DNA of 64,000 bases, from positions 60,941 to 124,940 of the forward strand of contig DASVQY010000056.1 of the NCBI GenBank assembly GCA_036388895.1. The letters are read 5' to 3'. A program made the translations under genes and the position numbers. This DNA comes from SXVE01 sp036388895 (GTDB taxonomy: Bacteria > Acidobacteriota > Blastocatellia > Pyrinomonadales > Pyrinomonadaceae). Positions 39,173-47,713 of the stretch are shown here, piece by piece. Positions within the stretch are counted from its first letter, which is position 1, and each line of letters starts with the position of its first letter. The notes below the pieces were generated by a model. It was not told the origin of the DNA. It did no database searches and was given only the letters and a program-made list of their open reading frames with translations.

Positions 39173-39350
39173 TATTGCTGTGTTTCCCTTTATAAAGTTT
39201 GTTTTGAGTATTTAATTTCCTAACCTTATAAAAGCGCGAAATGTGCGGAAAAAGTATCAGCGAAAGTAGAAAAAGTGAAATAAATAAACGCGAGTCCCTG
39301 CTCGAAATATGTTTTAGCTGAAACCACGAGGCAATAAAAATTAAAAGAGC

Positions 39351-39416
39351 AAAAATAAAAGCTGAAGAGAAAAGTGGCTCAAACTTTGATTACTTTTCGC
39401 TCCAGCTTTTATTTTT
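39351..39416 (-). terminator. Long terminator hairpin behind the 39445-39906 gene
   Basis: Perfect 14-bp outer stem AAAAATAAAAGCTG (39351-39364) with CAGCTTTTATTTTT (39403-39416), and an inner partial pairing of AGAGAAAAGT with ACTTTTCGCT. It lies 29 bp after the stop at 39445 on the minus strand, with A/T tracts on both sides so it may work in both directions. Confidence 0.75.
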
Positions 39417-39444
39417 GAATTATAGCCGCAATCTCGGCGCGTAT

Positions 39445-39906
39445 TCATTTGCCGAATTCTTCCATTATCGCCTGGCAGGCGATTTCAACGGCTTTTTGCG
39501 TCCGGCTGAAAGAACCGCTGGCGATCAAATCGCCGTCTTTGTTAAAAACAGCCAATTTGTTGTCTTTGTCAAAAAGGCTTTTGCCGCCTTCGTGTTCGAG
39601 CAGAACAATAAAGTCAGCTTTTTCCTTGTTGATCGTGACAATACAGCTTTTGCACTGCTCGTTAAATCGTTTCATAATCTCCGCCGTTCGCGGTTTCGCG
39701 CCGCCTTTGCTGCTGCTTGTGCTGACGATGCCGCCGCGCTTTTTGCCGCCGGTGGTTGTGATTGATGAATCCTCTTCGATTTCCCAGGAATCGCTTTGTT
39801 CGATATAAACGCGTGGACGATTATCGGCTTGCGCTGTAACGATAATTCTCGGCGCGGCGACGCTGGCAAAAACTAACACAAATAAAATTATTGCTAATTG
39901 TTTCAT
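39445..39906 (-). CDS. Small secreted protein of unknown function
   Basis: A 153-residue protein with signal peptide (residues 1-26, VTAQA). The mature part has a Ser/Gly/Lys-rich stretch (SITTTGGKKRGGIVSTSSSKGG) and then a compact alpha/beta part: EIMKRFNEQCKSCIVTINKE, DFIVLLEHEGG, LAVFNKDGDLIASGSF, EIACQAIMEEFGK. The Cys pair CKSC and the pattern around it could suit a small alpha/beta domain seen in many Acidobacteriota secreted proteins, but I cannot name a family. A CAGGAG 8 nt before the ATG supports the start. Confidence 0.7.
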   Translation of the reverse strand: MKQLAIILFVLVFASVAAPRIIVTAQADNRPRVYIEQSDSWEIEEDSSITTTGGKKRGGIVSTSSSKGGAKPRTAEIMKRFNEQCKSCIVTINKEKADFIVLLEHEGGKSLFDKDNKLAVFNKDGDLIASGSFSRTQKAVEIACQAIMEEFGK

Positions 39907-40290
39907 AATATTTTCTCCTGTTTTGTATAAATTTTTTAGCTTTTGAAGAATCGAAAGCTAATCGGCAATGCCCTTTGTTTGACAAACAGCGCCCGATCAG
40001 TCGGCGAACAGCGCAACTCGTATGCCATCGACGGAAAACAGCTTGTCGAGAAATTCAAAATGTTAGAAAGCAATTGAAATAACCGTTATAAAACTATAAA
40101 AATTTTATAAAATTTGGTGACGCGAGAAAATAAGGATTGCGCCGGCGTTTTCGCCAATCTATACGAAAGAGTGCAAACGGATTAACATTTTGGTGCAGAA
40201 GAATGAATAACTGGGCTCGAACGACACTGATTTACAAAGTTTAGTCGAATCAATCAACGAATCAGAAAATAATTAAAGTTAAAAAAACGT
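39907..40290. other. Gene-free stretch with a possible decayed reading frame
   Basis: Between the small secreted protein and recQ (minus strand, stop at 40291). A plus-strand frame from 39940 to 40077 reads like coding sequence (SVGEQRNSYAIDGKQLVEKF) but has no start signal and only about 45 codons; it may be a remnant. The remainder is AT-rich with short palindromic pieces (TATAAAATTTTTATA type near 40095). No function is assigned. Confidence 0.3.
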
Positions 40291-42168
40291 CTAAAGTCTT
40301 TGTATTGACGCATTGTTCGACACGTATTCGTTGATGACTTTGAGAAACTGCTCGCCGTATTGGTCGAGTTTACGTTCGCCGACGCCGTGAATCTGTGCAA
40401 AAGCGGCGCGACTGCGCGGCATCGTCCGAGCCATCGCTTGCAGCGACACATCGCCGAAAATGATGTAAGGCGGCACTTTTTGTTCCGAGGCTATTGTGCG
40501 GCGAAGCTGTCGCAGCTCTTGAAACAAATCCTCGTCGTACGGCTGATCGGCAAAAGTTGAACGGTATGATTTTTCTTTATCGCCCGCTTGACTGCCGTTT
40601 ATTCGCAGCGGTCTTTCTTTTCCGGCTTTCTCGCGCGGTTTCGGCAATGAAATCGGTTCACGATTTTTTAAGACAGTCAAGCCTTCCGGCGTTAGCTGAA
40701 CAATCGGATATTTATCGCCGACTAACGTGAGAAATCCGCGTTCGAGCAAAAAATCGAAAAGCTGGCTGAGCTGATAAACGGATCGGTCGCGCATTAAGCC
40801 GAATACTGACAATTGATCGTGACGGCGCGCTTTTATTTTGTCGTCATCTTTACCGCGCAGGACGTCTATAATGTAACCTTTGCCGAAACGCTGTTCGGTG
40901 CGAACGACCGCCGACATAATTTTTTGGCTGTCTACGGTCGCGTCAATCAATTCGATTGGATTCAGGCAGTTATCGCACGTCGCGCACCCGGTTTCGTCAG
41001 CTTTTTCGCCGAAATATTCGAGCAGATGCCGTCGGCGGCAAGTCGTCAGCGCGCAGAAACGAAAAATCTGATCGAGCTGCACGTTCGCCTTTTTTCGCTC
41101 GTCCGGGTCGCTCATTTCGTTGATAAACGTCGCGTATTTATATTTGTCGGCGACGGCGAAAAATAAAACGCACTTGCTCGGAAGTCCGTCTCTGCCCGCG
41201 CGTCCGGTTTCCTGATAATAACCTTCGAGCGTTTTCGGCATACTGTAATGCACGACCAAGCGCACGTCGGGTTTGTCAATGCCCATTCCGAACGCGATTG
41301 TCGCGGTTATGATGTGAATTGAACCGGCAATGAATTTATCCTGAACAGCGCTGCGTTCCTCGGCGCTCATTCCGGCGTGGTAAGCCAGCGATTTGAAGCC
41401 GTCGTCGCGCAGTTTTTCCGCCAGCGTTACCGTGTCGTTTCGTGAAAAACAATAAATAATCACCGATTGTCCGGCGTGCTCGCGCAGCAATTCCGTTAAA
41501 TTTTGATAAGCGTCGCGCTTCGGCAAAACGCTGTATGTCAAATTCGGGCGATTAAAGCTCGTCAGAAAAATTTGCGGCTGATTGATGCGAAGCTGGCGGA
41601 CAATATCCTGCTGAACTTTTTCCGTCGCCGTTGCCGTCAGAGCGATCATCGAAACATCGGGGAAATTTCTTCGCAGCACATTTAAACTTCGATATTCCGG
41701 TCGAAAATCGTGTCCCCACTGCGAAATGCAATGTGCCTCGTCAATGACGACGAAATCAATCTGTTTATCTTTGATTGTTTCCAAAAACTCGACGTCTGTT
41801 AATCTTTCCGGCGTTGTGAAAACAAAATCGCTTGCTTCCCGTTCGACTTGTTCGAGCGATTCGCGCTGTTCCGTTTCGGAAACCGAGCTGTTTAAATTCG
41901 CCACGTCCAAGCCTTTTTCTGCGAGCTTGTCGGTCTGGTCTTTCATCAGCGAAATCAGCGGCGAAACGACAATCGTCATTCCTTCGAGATGCAGCGCCGG
42001 CAATTGATAACAAAGCGATTTCCCCGCGCCCGTCGGCATAATCGCCAGAATGTCCTTTCCGGCTAAAACGTTTTCAATCACCTCGCGCTGCCCCGGACGC
42101 AGCTTTTCAAAACCGAATGTTTCGCGCAGGGTTCGTCGGATTTGTTTCGCGCTCGCTTGATTGCTCAT
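40291..42168 (-). CDS. recQ: ATP-dependent DNA helicase RecQ
   Basis: A 625-residue RecQ helicase: Walker A MPTGAGKSLCYQLPA (about residues 45-59), DEAH motif VIDEAHCISQWGHDFRPEYRSL-type region near 140, motif VI HYSMPKTLEGYYQETGRAGRDG near 310, the RQC zinc cysteines (CRRRH then GCATCDNC), winged helix about 410-480, and an HRDC domain at the C-terminus (FQELRQLRRTIASEQKVPPY). It unwinds DNA 3'-5' in recombination and repair. The ATG follows a heptamer hairpin array by two bases and has no Shine-Dalgarno. Upstream on the same strand is the CPBP protease. Confidence 0.95.
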   Translation of the reverse strand: MSNQASAKQIRRTLRETFGFEKLRPGQREVIENVLAGKDILAIMPTGAGKSLCYQLPALHLEGMTIVVSPLISLMKDQTDKLAEKGLDVANLNSSVSETEQRESLEQVEREASDFVFTTPERLTDVEFLETIKDKQIDFVVIDEAHCISQWGHDFRPEYRSLNVLRRNFPDVSMIALTATATEKVQQDIVRQLRINQPQIFLTSFNRPNLTYSVLPKRDAYQNLTELLREHAGQSVIIYCFSRNDTVTLAEKLRDDGFKSLAYHAGMSAEERSAVQDKFIAGSIHIITATIAFGMGIDKPDVRLVVHYSMPKTLEGYYQETGRAGRDGLPSKCVLFFAVADKYKYATFINEMSDPDERKKANVQLDQIFRFCALTTCRRRHLLEYFGEKADETGCATCDNCLNPIELIDATVDSQKIMSAVVRTEQRFGKGYIIDVLRGKDDDKIKARRHDQLSVFGLMRDRSVYQLSQLFDFLLERGFLTLVGDKYPIVQLTPEGLTVLKNREPISLPKPREKAGKERPLRINGSQAGDKEKSYRSTFADQPYDEDLFQELRQLRRTIASEQKVPPYIIFGDVSLQAMARTMPRSRAAFAQIHGVGERKLDQYGEQFLKVINEYVSNNASIQRL

Positions 42169-42170
42169 AA

Positions 42171-42232
42171 AAGTAATAAGTAAAAAGTAATAAGTTTAAA
42201 GCTAATTACTTATTACTTTTTACTTATTACTA
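42171..42232. repeat. Inverted pair of four-unit 7-bp arrays before recQ
   Basis: Left arm 42171-42198: AAGTAAT, AAGTAAA, AAGTAAT, AAGTTTA. Right arm 42205-42232: ATTACTT, ATTACTT, TTTACTT, ATTACTA. Six-base loop. It lies between the CPBP stop (42246) and the recQ ATG (42168), two bases from the latter. Confidence 0.88.
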
Positions 42233-42245
42233 AGTCAGTACGGCT

Positions 42246-43193
42246 TCAGACCGTTTGAGCATTTGTTTCGACCGGAATTTCCCGGCTTGTCAGAGCCAGC
42301 AGTTCGGGGTCGGGTTTAAATAACGGCGCGAATTGGATGAACAGCGTCGAGATGGCTATTGCGATTGTGCAAGCAGCGCCGCCTTCGATTCCGTAATCGC
42401 CGCCCGACAGCCACACAAGTTGGTTTGAATCAATTGAATTTAGAAACGGCGACGGCGCAATGCTCGTAATTCCGCTGACCGGAATCCCGAAAATCTGCGC
42501 CATCAAGAAATTCCAAGCGAAATGGACGCCGAAGGGAAACCACAAATTTCGGGTTTTCAAATATGCTATTGCCAGCCAGATACCGGCGAGCGTAGTGTTA
42601 AGAAAAGTAAAAACCGGCGCGACATTCGGATTTCCGAGATGACCGAGCGCGAAGGGCAGAGAAGTGATGATAACGGCAAGCCACGCGAGATGTGCGCGGG
42701 CAAAAGTTTGCAAAGCATAGCCGCGAAACAAAGTTTCTTCCGCCGCCGCGCCCAAACCGAAAACGGCTGCCGCCGTCAGAAAAGACTGCAAGAGCGCGGA
42801 AACTGCGGCGTTGTTTAAATTAAAATTTAACGCGCCCGAACCGAACACAATCATCACAGCTAGTAAAAGCGTTCCGATGCCGATGCCGATGCCGCTCAGG
42901 AAATTCAGCAAGCTCTTGGTTTCAAACGCCCAGCCCAATGTTTTCGCGGGCAAATCTTCGATTTTCTTCTGAAATACAAACGCCAAAATCGCTGAAACTA
43001 TCAGCGTCGTCAGATTTTGAACGATAAAACCGCCGTTTCCGCCGAGAAAAGATTTCAACTGGGGCGATCCTTGCGCCGACAAAAAGAACCCGCCTTCAAT
43101 TGCAGTCACGCAAAACACAAACGCGAAGGCAAAGAGCAAAAAACGCCAGCCGCTTCTGAGGCGACCGAATGCGTTGAAAAATAAAAAACTCAT
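42246..43193 (-). CDS. CPBP-family intramembrane metalloprotease
   Basis: A 315-residue membrane protein with about eight hydrophobic segments and the CPBP (Abi/Rce1) motifs: EETLFRGYALQ (EExxxR, near residue 158), FALGHLG with the first His and HFAWNFL with the His-x-x-x-Asn pair (near 225). It should cleave within the membrane; substrates in bacteria include prenylated peptides or are unknown. The ATG at 43193 is buried inside the stem of the terminator-like hairpin 43188-43222, so initiation may be limited by structure. Confidence 0.82.
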   Translation of the reverse strand: MSFLFFNAFGRLRSGWRFLLFAFAFVFCVTAIEGGFFLSAQGSPQLKSFLGGNGGFIVQNLTTLIVSAILAFVFQKKIEDLPAKTLGWAFETKSLLNFLSGIGIGIGTLLLAVMIVFGSGALNFNLNNAAVSALLQSFLTAAAVFGLGAAAEETLFRGYALQTFARAHLAWLAVIITSLPFALGHLGNPNVAPVFTFLNTTLAGIWLAIAYLKTRNLWFPFGVHFAWNFLMAQIFGIPVSGITSIAPSPFLNSIDSNQLVWLSGGDYGIEGGAACTIAIAISTLFIQFAPLFKPDPELLALTSREIPVETNAQTV

Positions 43194-43222
43194 CCGGTTA
43201 TTTTAGATTCGACCGGATGAGT
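43188..43222 (-). terminator. Hairpin behind the epimerase, overlapping the CPBP start
   Basis: ACTCATCCGGT at 43188-43198 pairs perfectly with ACCGGATGAGT at 43212-43222 (13-base loop). On the minus strand the 3' arm runs into TTTTTTATTTTT, so it is a good terminator for the epimerase gene that ends at 43250, while the ATG of the CPBP gene lies in the same arm. Confidence 0.75.
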
Positions 43223-43249
43223 CTGAAAAGCGCAAATCAAAATTTTCAG

Positions 43250-44209
43250 TTAAAGATTTTTGGCAAAGCGGCTCAATTTCCACCATTCGATTGTTCGGCG
43301 CAAACCTTCTTCCAAGCCGACGAGCTTTTCGTAATCCAAACATTCGCGGGCGCGGGCGTTGTCTGCCTGTGAATGTTTAACGTCACCGGGACGAGCTTCT
43401 CTGTGCTCGGCTTGAACATCTTCTTTGCCGGTTATCTTTTTTAAAACTTCGAGCAGCTCGTTTAATGTTACGCGGTCGCCGTTTGCCGCGTTCATCACCT
43501 CGCCGATTCCTTTTGTTGTCTGCGCCGCGCGGATGTTGGCGTTGACGACGTTGGCGATATAAGTGAAATCGCGCGTTTGCTCGCCGTCGCCGTAAATAAT
43601 CGGAGTCTTGCCGATCATCAGAGCGTCAATAAAACGCGAAATAACGCCCGAATATTCGGAGCTTGGGTCTTGCCGCGGACCAAAAACGTTGAAATAACGC
43701 AAGCTGATTGTTTCCAGACCGTAAACGCGTGTGAAAACCTGACAATAATATTCGCACATCAATTTTGCCGCCGCGTAAGGCGAAAGCGGTTCGGGAAGCA
43801 TCGTTTCGATTTTCGGCAAAGTCGGCTGGTCGCCGTAAGCCGAGCTTGACGCCGCATAAATCAAGCGGCGAACTCCCGCATCTTTTGCCGCGACGAGCAG
43901 CTTAAAAGTGGCATTGACGCAGGCTTCGTGAGTTTCTTTTGGGTTAGCAACAGAGCGCGGAACCGACGGCAGCGCCGCTTCGTGAAAAACGACTTCGACG
44001 CCTTCGAGAGCTTGGCGCAGCTTTGTTTCGTCGTTTAAATCCCCTTCGATAAATTCAAAATCGCCCGATATTTCGTCCAGATTCTCTCGATAACCGGTCA
44101 CGAAATTATCAATAATGCGAACGGTTCCGCCCTGCGCGATAAGAGCATCCGCCAGATTCGAGCCGATAAAACCCGCCCCGCCCGTAACCAGAAATTTTTT
44201 GCTTTGCAT
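43250..44209 (-). CDS. NAD-dependent UDP-sugar 4-epimerase-type SDR
   Basis: A 319-residue extended SDR enzyme: NAD motif VTGGAGFIGSNLADAL (residues 7-22), catalytic Ser in AASSSAYGD, and Tyr-x-x-x-Lys in LSPYAAAKLMCEYY, C-terminal QTRDFTYIANVV. Nearest named groups are UDP-GlcNAc/UDP-glucose 4-epimerases (WbpP/GalE-like) of surface polysaccharide synthesis. It follows UDP-glucose dehydrogenase on the same strand, so both likely feed the same precursor pool. The ATG is two bases from a heptamer hairpin and lacks a Shine-Dalgarno. Confidence 0.85.
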   Translation of the reverse strand: MQSKKFLVTGGAGFIGSNLADALIAQGGTVRIIDNFVTGYRENLDEISGDFEFIEGDLNDETKLRQALEGVEVVFHEAALPSVPRSVANPKETHEACVNATFKLLVAAKDAGVRRLIYAASSSAYGDQPTLPKIETMLPEPLSPYAAAKLMCEYYCQVFTRVYGLETISLRYFNVFGPRQDPSSEYSGVISRFIDALMIGKTPIIYGDGEQTRDFTYIANVVNANIRAAQTTKGIGEVMNAANGDRVTLNELLEVLKKITGKEDVQAEHREARPGDVKHSQADNARARECLDYEKLVGLEEGLRRTIEWWKLSRFAKNL

Positions 44210-44211
44210 AA

Positions 44212-44320
44212 AATTTCAAATTACGAATTTCAAATTACGAATTACGAATGAAGGAATATCTTTTTAAAGCTTAAAAATTAGATTCCGTAATTCGTAATTC
44301 GTAATTCGTAATTCGTAATT
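44212..44320. repeat. Inverted pair of five-unit 7-bp arrays
   Basis: Left arm 44212-44246: AATTTCA, AATTACG, AATTTCA, AATTACG, AATTACG. Right arm 44286-44320: CGTAATT five times without a mismatch. The 39-nt loop contains TTTAAAGCTTAAA. It fills the gap between the ugd stop (44324) and the epimerase ATG (44209). Confidence 0.9.
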
Positions 44321-44323
44321 GAA

Positions 44324-45622
44324 TTATCTCCCGACTCCGATGTATTCAAAACCGCGCTCGCGCATTGTGGCGGGTTCGTAAATGTTGCGGAGGTCGGCGA
44401 TTTTAGGAGATTTTAAAAGCGATTTGACTTTTTCTAAGTCGAGCGCGCGAAATTGATTCCATTCGGTCACGAAAACCAGCGCGTCCGCGCCTGAAATCGC
44501 TTCGTATTCGTCTTTTGAATACTCGATGTCGGGCAGAGATTTTCTAGCTTCTTCCATCGCCACCGGGTCAAAGGCTTTCACTTTTGCTCCTCGCGCTACG
44601 ATTTCATTGATAATTTCAAGGGCAGGCGATTCGCGCATATCATCGGTCTCCGGTTTGAACGAGAGACCTAAAACAGCAATCGTTTTACCGGCAAAATCGC
44701 CTACAAGCTGTTCAATTTTCGGAATCATTATCCGGCGTTGATTGTCATTGACCTCAATTACTGTATCAACAATGCGCGATTCAGAGCCGTATTGTTTCGC
44801 AACAGTCGCCAGAGCGCGCGTGTCTTTCGGAAAACAGGAACCGCCGAATCCAGGACCGGGATGCAAAAACTTGCTCCCGATTCGTTTGTCCATTCCCATT
44901 CCGCGCGCCACGTCGTGAACGTCGCACCCGATTTTATCGCACAGATTGGCAATTTCGTTGATAAACGAGATTTTCGTGGCGAGAAAAGCGTTGGCGGCGT
45001 ATTTGGTCAATTCCGCCGCTTCGAGCGAAGTGATGACAAAAGGCGTCTCGATTAAAAATAGCGGGCGATACAAATCTCTCATAATCGCAATTGCTTCCGC
45101 GTCGCGGCTGCCGATGACAACGCGATCAGGACGCATAAAATCGCTGATTGCCGCTCCTTCGCGCAAAAATTCGGGATTCGAGCAAACGCCGAAATTGTGT
45201 TTCGCCGTTTGATTCTCGTGAATCAATTTGCGAACCCATTCGCCGGTTCCGACCGGGACGGTGGATTTCGTCACGATAACTTTATAGCCGTTCATAAAGC
45301 GAGCAATATCGAGAACCGCTTTTTCGACAAAGCTCATATTCGGCGTGCCGTCCTCATTCGGCGGAGTGCCGACGGCGAGGAAAATCACTAGAGCATTTTC
45401 AACGGCTTGTTTCAAATCAGTTGTAAAATGAAGGCGTCCGGCTTTTGAGTTTCGCTCGACAATTTGATCAAGCCCCGGCTCGTAAATCGGAATAATTCCC
45501 TCTTTGAGGCGAGCAATCTTACTTTCATCAACATCAACGCAGGTCACGTCCACGCCGAACTCGGCAAAGCACGCACCCGTTACCAAACCAACGTATCCCG
45601 TACCAATTACAGCAATATGCAT
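44324..45622 (-). CDS. ugd: UDP-glucose 6-dehydrogenase
   Basis: A 432-residue protein with the NAD-binding start IAVIGTGYVGLVTGACFAEFG, the acid-site region TVPVGTGEWV, central VITSLEAAELTKYAANAFLA, and the catalytic cysteine in GFGGSCFPKDTRAL (about residue 260), then VLGLSFKPETDDMRESPALEI. It oxidises UDP-glucose to UDP-glucuronate for polysaccharide synthesis. It is the first of a minus-strand run ugd - epimerase - CPBP - recQ and lies behind the terminator of the FecR-like gene. Confidence 0.93.
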   Translation of the reverse strand: MHIAVIGTGYVGLVTGACFAEFGVDVTCVDVDESKIARLKEGIIPIYEPGLDQIVERNSKAGRLHFTTDLKQAVENALVIFLAVGTPPNEDGTPNMSFVEKAVLDIARFMNGYKVIVTKSTVPVGTGEWVRKLIHENQTAKHNFGVCSNPEFLREGAAISDFMRPDRVVIGSRDAEAIAIMRDLYRPLFLIETPFVITSLEAAELTKYAANAFLATKISFINEIANLCDKIGCDVHDVARGMGMDKRIGSKFLHPGPGFGGSCFPKDTRALATVAKQYGSESRIVDTVIEVNDNQRRIMIPKIEQLVGDFAGKTIAVLGLSFKPETDDMRESPALEIINEIVARGAKVKAFDPVAMEEARKSLPDIEYSKDEYEAISGADALVFVTEWNQFRALDLEKVKSLLKSPKIADLRNIYEPATMRERGFEYIGVGR

Positions 45623-45664
45623 TTTTTTATAATTAGGAAAGAGTCAGAGTAAAGTATACAAAAA

Positions 45665-45706
45665 GCCACGAATTGGACTCCTTTGTCAAGTTATCCAATT
45701 CGTGGC
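45665..45706 (-). terminator. Terminator behind the FecR-like pair
   Basis: Perfect 13-bp stem GCCACGAATTGGA (45665-45677) with TCCAATTCGTGGC (45694-45706), 16-base loop, and TTTTTG on the minus strand. It lies 25 bp after the stop at 45732. Confidence 0.85.
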
Positions 45707-45731
45707 AGTGAAATTAAATTGTCGGTGAATT

Positions 45732-46448
45732 TTACCGGTTTGGGCTGATAACGATTACGTCACCGCCGCCTTCAACATCCGATTTGCCATAAATAACACC
45801 TATCCCAACCGCGACGCCAACAGCCACCAAAAGACCGGCTATAGTACCAAGCCCAAGACCGAGCGTCGGAGTCGGCGTGACGCTTCCCGGACGAACGCAT
45901 GGTTTGCATCCGGTTTGCTGCAAGCTGCCAGCCATGGCATCGGTTCCGGCAGCAACCTGTTTGTCGTTTCCGCCGGTGCGAAGCGTAACTAAGCCCGCAA
46001 TCGTATCAACGTGAGTGTGTCCGCATTCTTTTTCGACGACGAAAGTGTTGGCTTGATTGGCATCGGCGATTGTCAAGCCTTCGAGCGTCGTGATATTGGC
46101 GTTAAAGCCGTTATTATTCATCACGCGAACTTTACCCAAATTCAAAGTTCCGTAGATGCCGGAATTATCAAATTTAAGAGTCATAGTCGTGTTCGGTCCA
46201 AGCTCGACGCGACCGATTTTGCCGAGGCTGACAACGGCAGACGAATTTTCCGCCGTGATAATTGAGCTGCCCGAAGCGACCGTGCTGCCCGAAACCACGT
46301 TGCGACCGTCAACCGTGACGGTTCCGGTAACGGCGATTTCTCCGTTTGATTGTGGGGCGGCAGCGAGGGCAACCATTGAAGTGACGCTCCAGACGGCGAG
46401 CGCTAAGCAAGCTGCAATCGTTTTGTGAATAAAAGTTCTTTTAATCAT
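45732..46448 (-). CDS. Secreted FecR-like protein with C-terminal membrane anchor (paralogue 1)
   Basis: Called from ATG 46448 (238 residues) because a GGAGG lies 10 nt upstream; a frame extends to 46496 but its first residues are read from that Shine-Dalgarno. Signal peptide to about residue 30 (ALAAA). The mature part is beta-rich and FecR-like: VDGRNVVSGSTVASGSSIIT, KIGRVELGPNTTMTLKFDN, then a His/Cys stretch ECGHTHVD and a second Cys pair GCKPC. A Gly/Val-rich helix (about 195-220) forms a C-terminal membrane segment with a short tail. Function unknown; such proteins are abundant in Acidobacteriota near envelope genes. Paralogue at 46535. Confidence 0.75.
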   Translation of the reverse strand: MIKRTFIHKTIAACLALAVWSVTSMVALAAAPQSNGEIAVTGTVTVDGRNVVSGSTVASGSSIITAENSSAVVSLGKIGRVELGPNTTMTLKFDNSGIYGTLNLGKVRVMNNNGFNANITTLEGLTIADANQANTFVVEKECGHTHVDTIAGLVTLRTGGNDKQVAAGTDAMAGSLQQTGCKPCVRPGSVTPTPTLGLGLGTIAGLLVAVGVAVGIGVIYGKSDVEGGGDVIVISPNR

Positions 46449-46534
46449 TATCTCTTTTCCTCCAAGAGGCTGCCGGAATATTTTCCAAATAATCAATCAG
46501 GCAACCAAAAATTTTAAGAATCTCCTCAAGTAAT

Positions 46535-47242
46535 TTAACGAACCGGGCTTAGGGTTGTCGATCCGGTGCCGAATTGAAGCTCGTTGTTATCGGACAAAGC
46601 AACATAAACCAAAACCGCCGCCGCTGCGCCGAAAATAAGTCCGTAAAGCGCGATATTGCCGGAACCGGCATCATCGTCGTCAGTACTCTGTCCGCTCGTC
46701 TGTGTTTGACCGGCATTAACCGTTGTTGATTTACCGTTTGAATTAAAGGCAACGACGCCGCTTTCAGACGTGACGCTGGTTGCGTTGTCGAGAGCATTAA
46801 CTGTGAACGCCTTGTCGCCGGTTTGATTGGCGACGACTACGCTGTCTTTTGTTTGAATACTGTTTTCGGAATTGTCGTTGCCGATGACGCGAACGTTACC
46901 GGAAACCAAATTCCCCGAAATTCCTTTTTCGCTGAAGTTTAAAACGAAATTTGAATTCGGCGCGATTTCAACGCGACCGAGCTTGCCCAAATTAATCGTG
47001 GCGCTTGACGTTGAAGGGGTTGTGATGGTGGTTGACGATTGAATTGTGCGTCCTGATAAAGCACGTTCTCCGTTGACCGAAACAAATGGAATATCGCCGT
47101 CAGACGAAGCGCCCGAAACGATCAATTCAGCCAGTTGAGGTTGATTGCCGGGGGTTGCCGAAGCAAACATCGAAGATGTCATAAAAACGGCAGAAGCCAA
47201 AGAAGTTGCAATGGTTTTGCGAACCCAAAGTGTTTTGCTCAT
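46535..47242 (-). CDS. Secreted FecR-like protein with C-terminal membrane anchor (paralogue 2)
   Basis: Called from ATG 47242 (235 residues): AAGGAG lies 5 nt upstream, while a longer frame to 47278 would start in the leader. Signal peptide to about residue 31 (MFASA). Same layout as the paralogue behind it: VNGERALSGRTIQSSTTIT, KLGRVEIAPNSNFVLNFSEKG, a repeat-rich middle, an Asp stretch (STDDDDAGSG) and a C-terminal membrane helix (GLIFGAAAAVLVYVAL) with a short tail. It lacks the cysteines of paralogue 1. Function unknown. Confidence 0.75.
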   Translation of the reverse strand: MSKTLWVRKTIATSLASAVFMTSSMFASATPGNQPQLAELIVSGASSDGDIPFVSVNGERALSGRTIQSSTTITTPSTSSATINLGKLGRVEIAPNSNFVLNFSEKGISGNLVSGNVRVIGNDNSENSIQTKDSVVVANQTGDKAFTVNALDNATSVTSESGVVAFNSNGKSTTVNAGQTQTSGQSTDDDDAGSGNIALYGLIFGAAAAVLVYVALSDNNELQFGTGSTTLSPVR

Positions 47243-47302
47243 ATTTCTCCTTAAATCCTTATTTTTGCTGTTCTCCAAATAAAAACTCTAAATACCTCGA
47301 AT

Positions 47303-47331
47303 CTTTTACACGAATAATCAAGGAAAGTCAA
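47303..47331 (-). promoter_or_regulatory. Sigma-70-like promoter of the FecR-like pair
   Basis: On the minus strand TTGACT (47331-47326), 17-bp spacer and TAAAAG (47308-47303), 61 bp before the ATG at 47242. The stretch 47243-47713 also holds a plus-strand promoter (47465) and small hairpins near 47576-47602 and 47612-47636; no gene was seen in it. Confidence 0.45.
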
Positions 47332-47464
47332 CGAACTTTCAGCAAAAATTCCGTATTTCTGATAAAGAAAATAAAGTGTTTTCAAAATCGCGTTAAGAGT
47401 AACGCTTCAAGCTACAATCTTTCAATAATTTTCCTATTGAAGTCAACTTATTTTTGCCGTCAGG

Positions 47465-47493
47465 TTGACACTTTCGTGTAATAATTCTAAAAA
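47465..47493 (+). promoter_or_regulatory. Sigma-70-like promoter of the xylose/ribose ABC operon
   Basis: TTGACA at 47465-47470, 17-bp spacer, TAAAAA at 47488-47493 (4 of 6). The leader to the binding-protein ATG at 47714 is about 210 nt and carries a hairpin GAGAACACTT / AAGTGTTTTCTC (47576-47602) and a second one CGCCG / CGGCG before an A run, which may be regulatory. No NagR/DasR-type site was found here. Confidence 0.45.
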
Positions 47494-47713
47494 AGTTTAG
47501 ATTTTCTTCACATTTTATATTTTTTATCGAATAAAAAAGGTGACAAAACCTAAAATTACCATTCAGATTAAAGCTGAGAACACTTGGATAAGTGTTTTCT
47601 CTTAAAATGTTTGCGCCGTTTTGTCGGCGAAAAAAGTTTTAAAAAATGGGCGGCTCGCACTCGCCGCCGCGGAAATTGGCAATAAGTTAAATTTATTTTC
47701 TGGAGCAGAAAAA

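Noticed and set aside
39940..40077. Possible small gene between the secreted protein and recQ
   Set aside because: Coding-like composition but only about 45 codons without start or ribosome site, and no similarity recognised; recorded only as a possible remnant.
44212..44320. CRISPR array suspected from regular repeats
   Set aside because: Repeats are 7 bp, contiguous and without unique spacers, and no cas gene is present.
47621..47713. Upstream extension of the XylF-like gene
   Set aside because: The first 31 codons give no signal peptide, while ATG 47714 has GGAG 8 nt before it and a proper lipoprotein signal.
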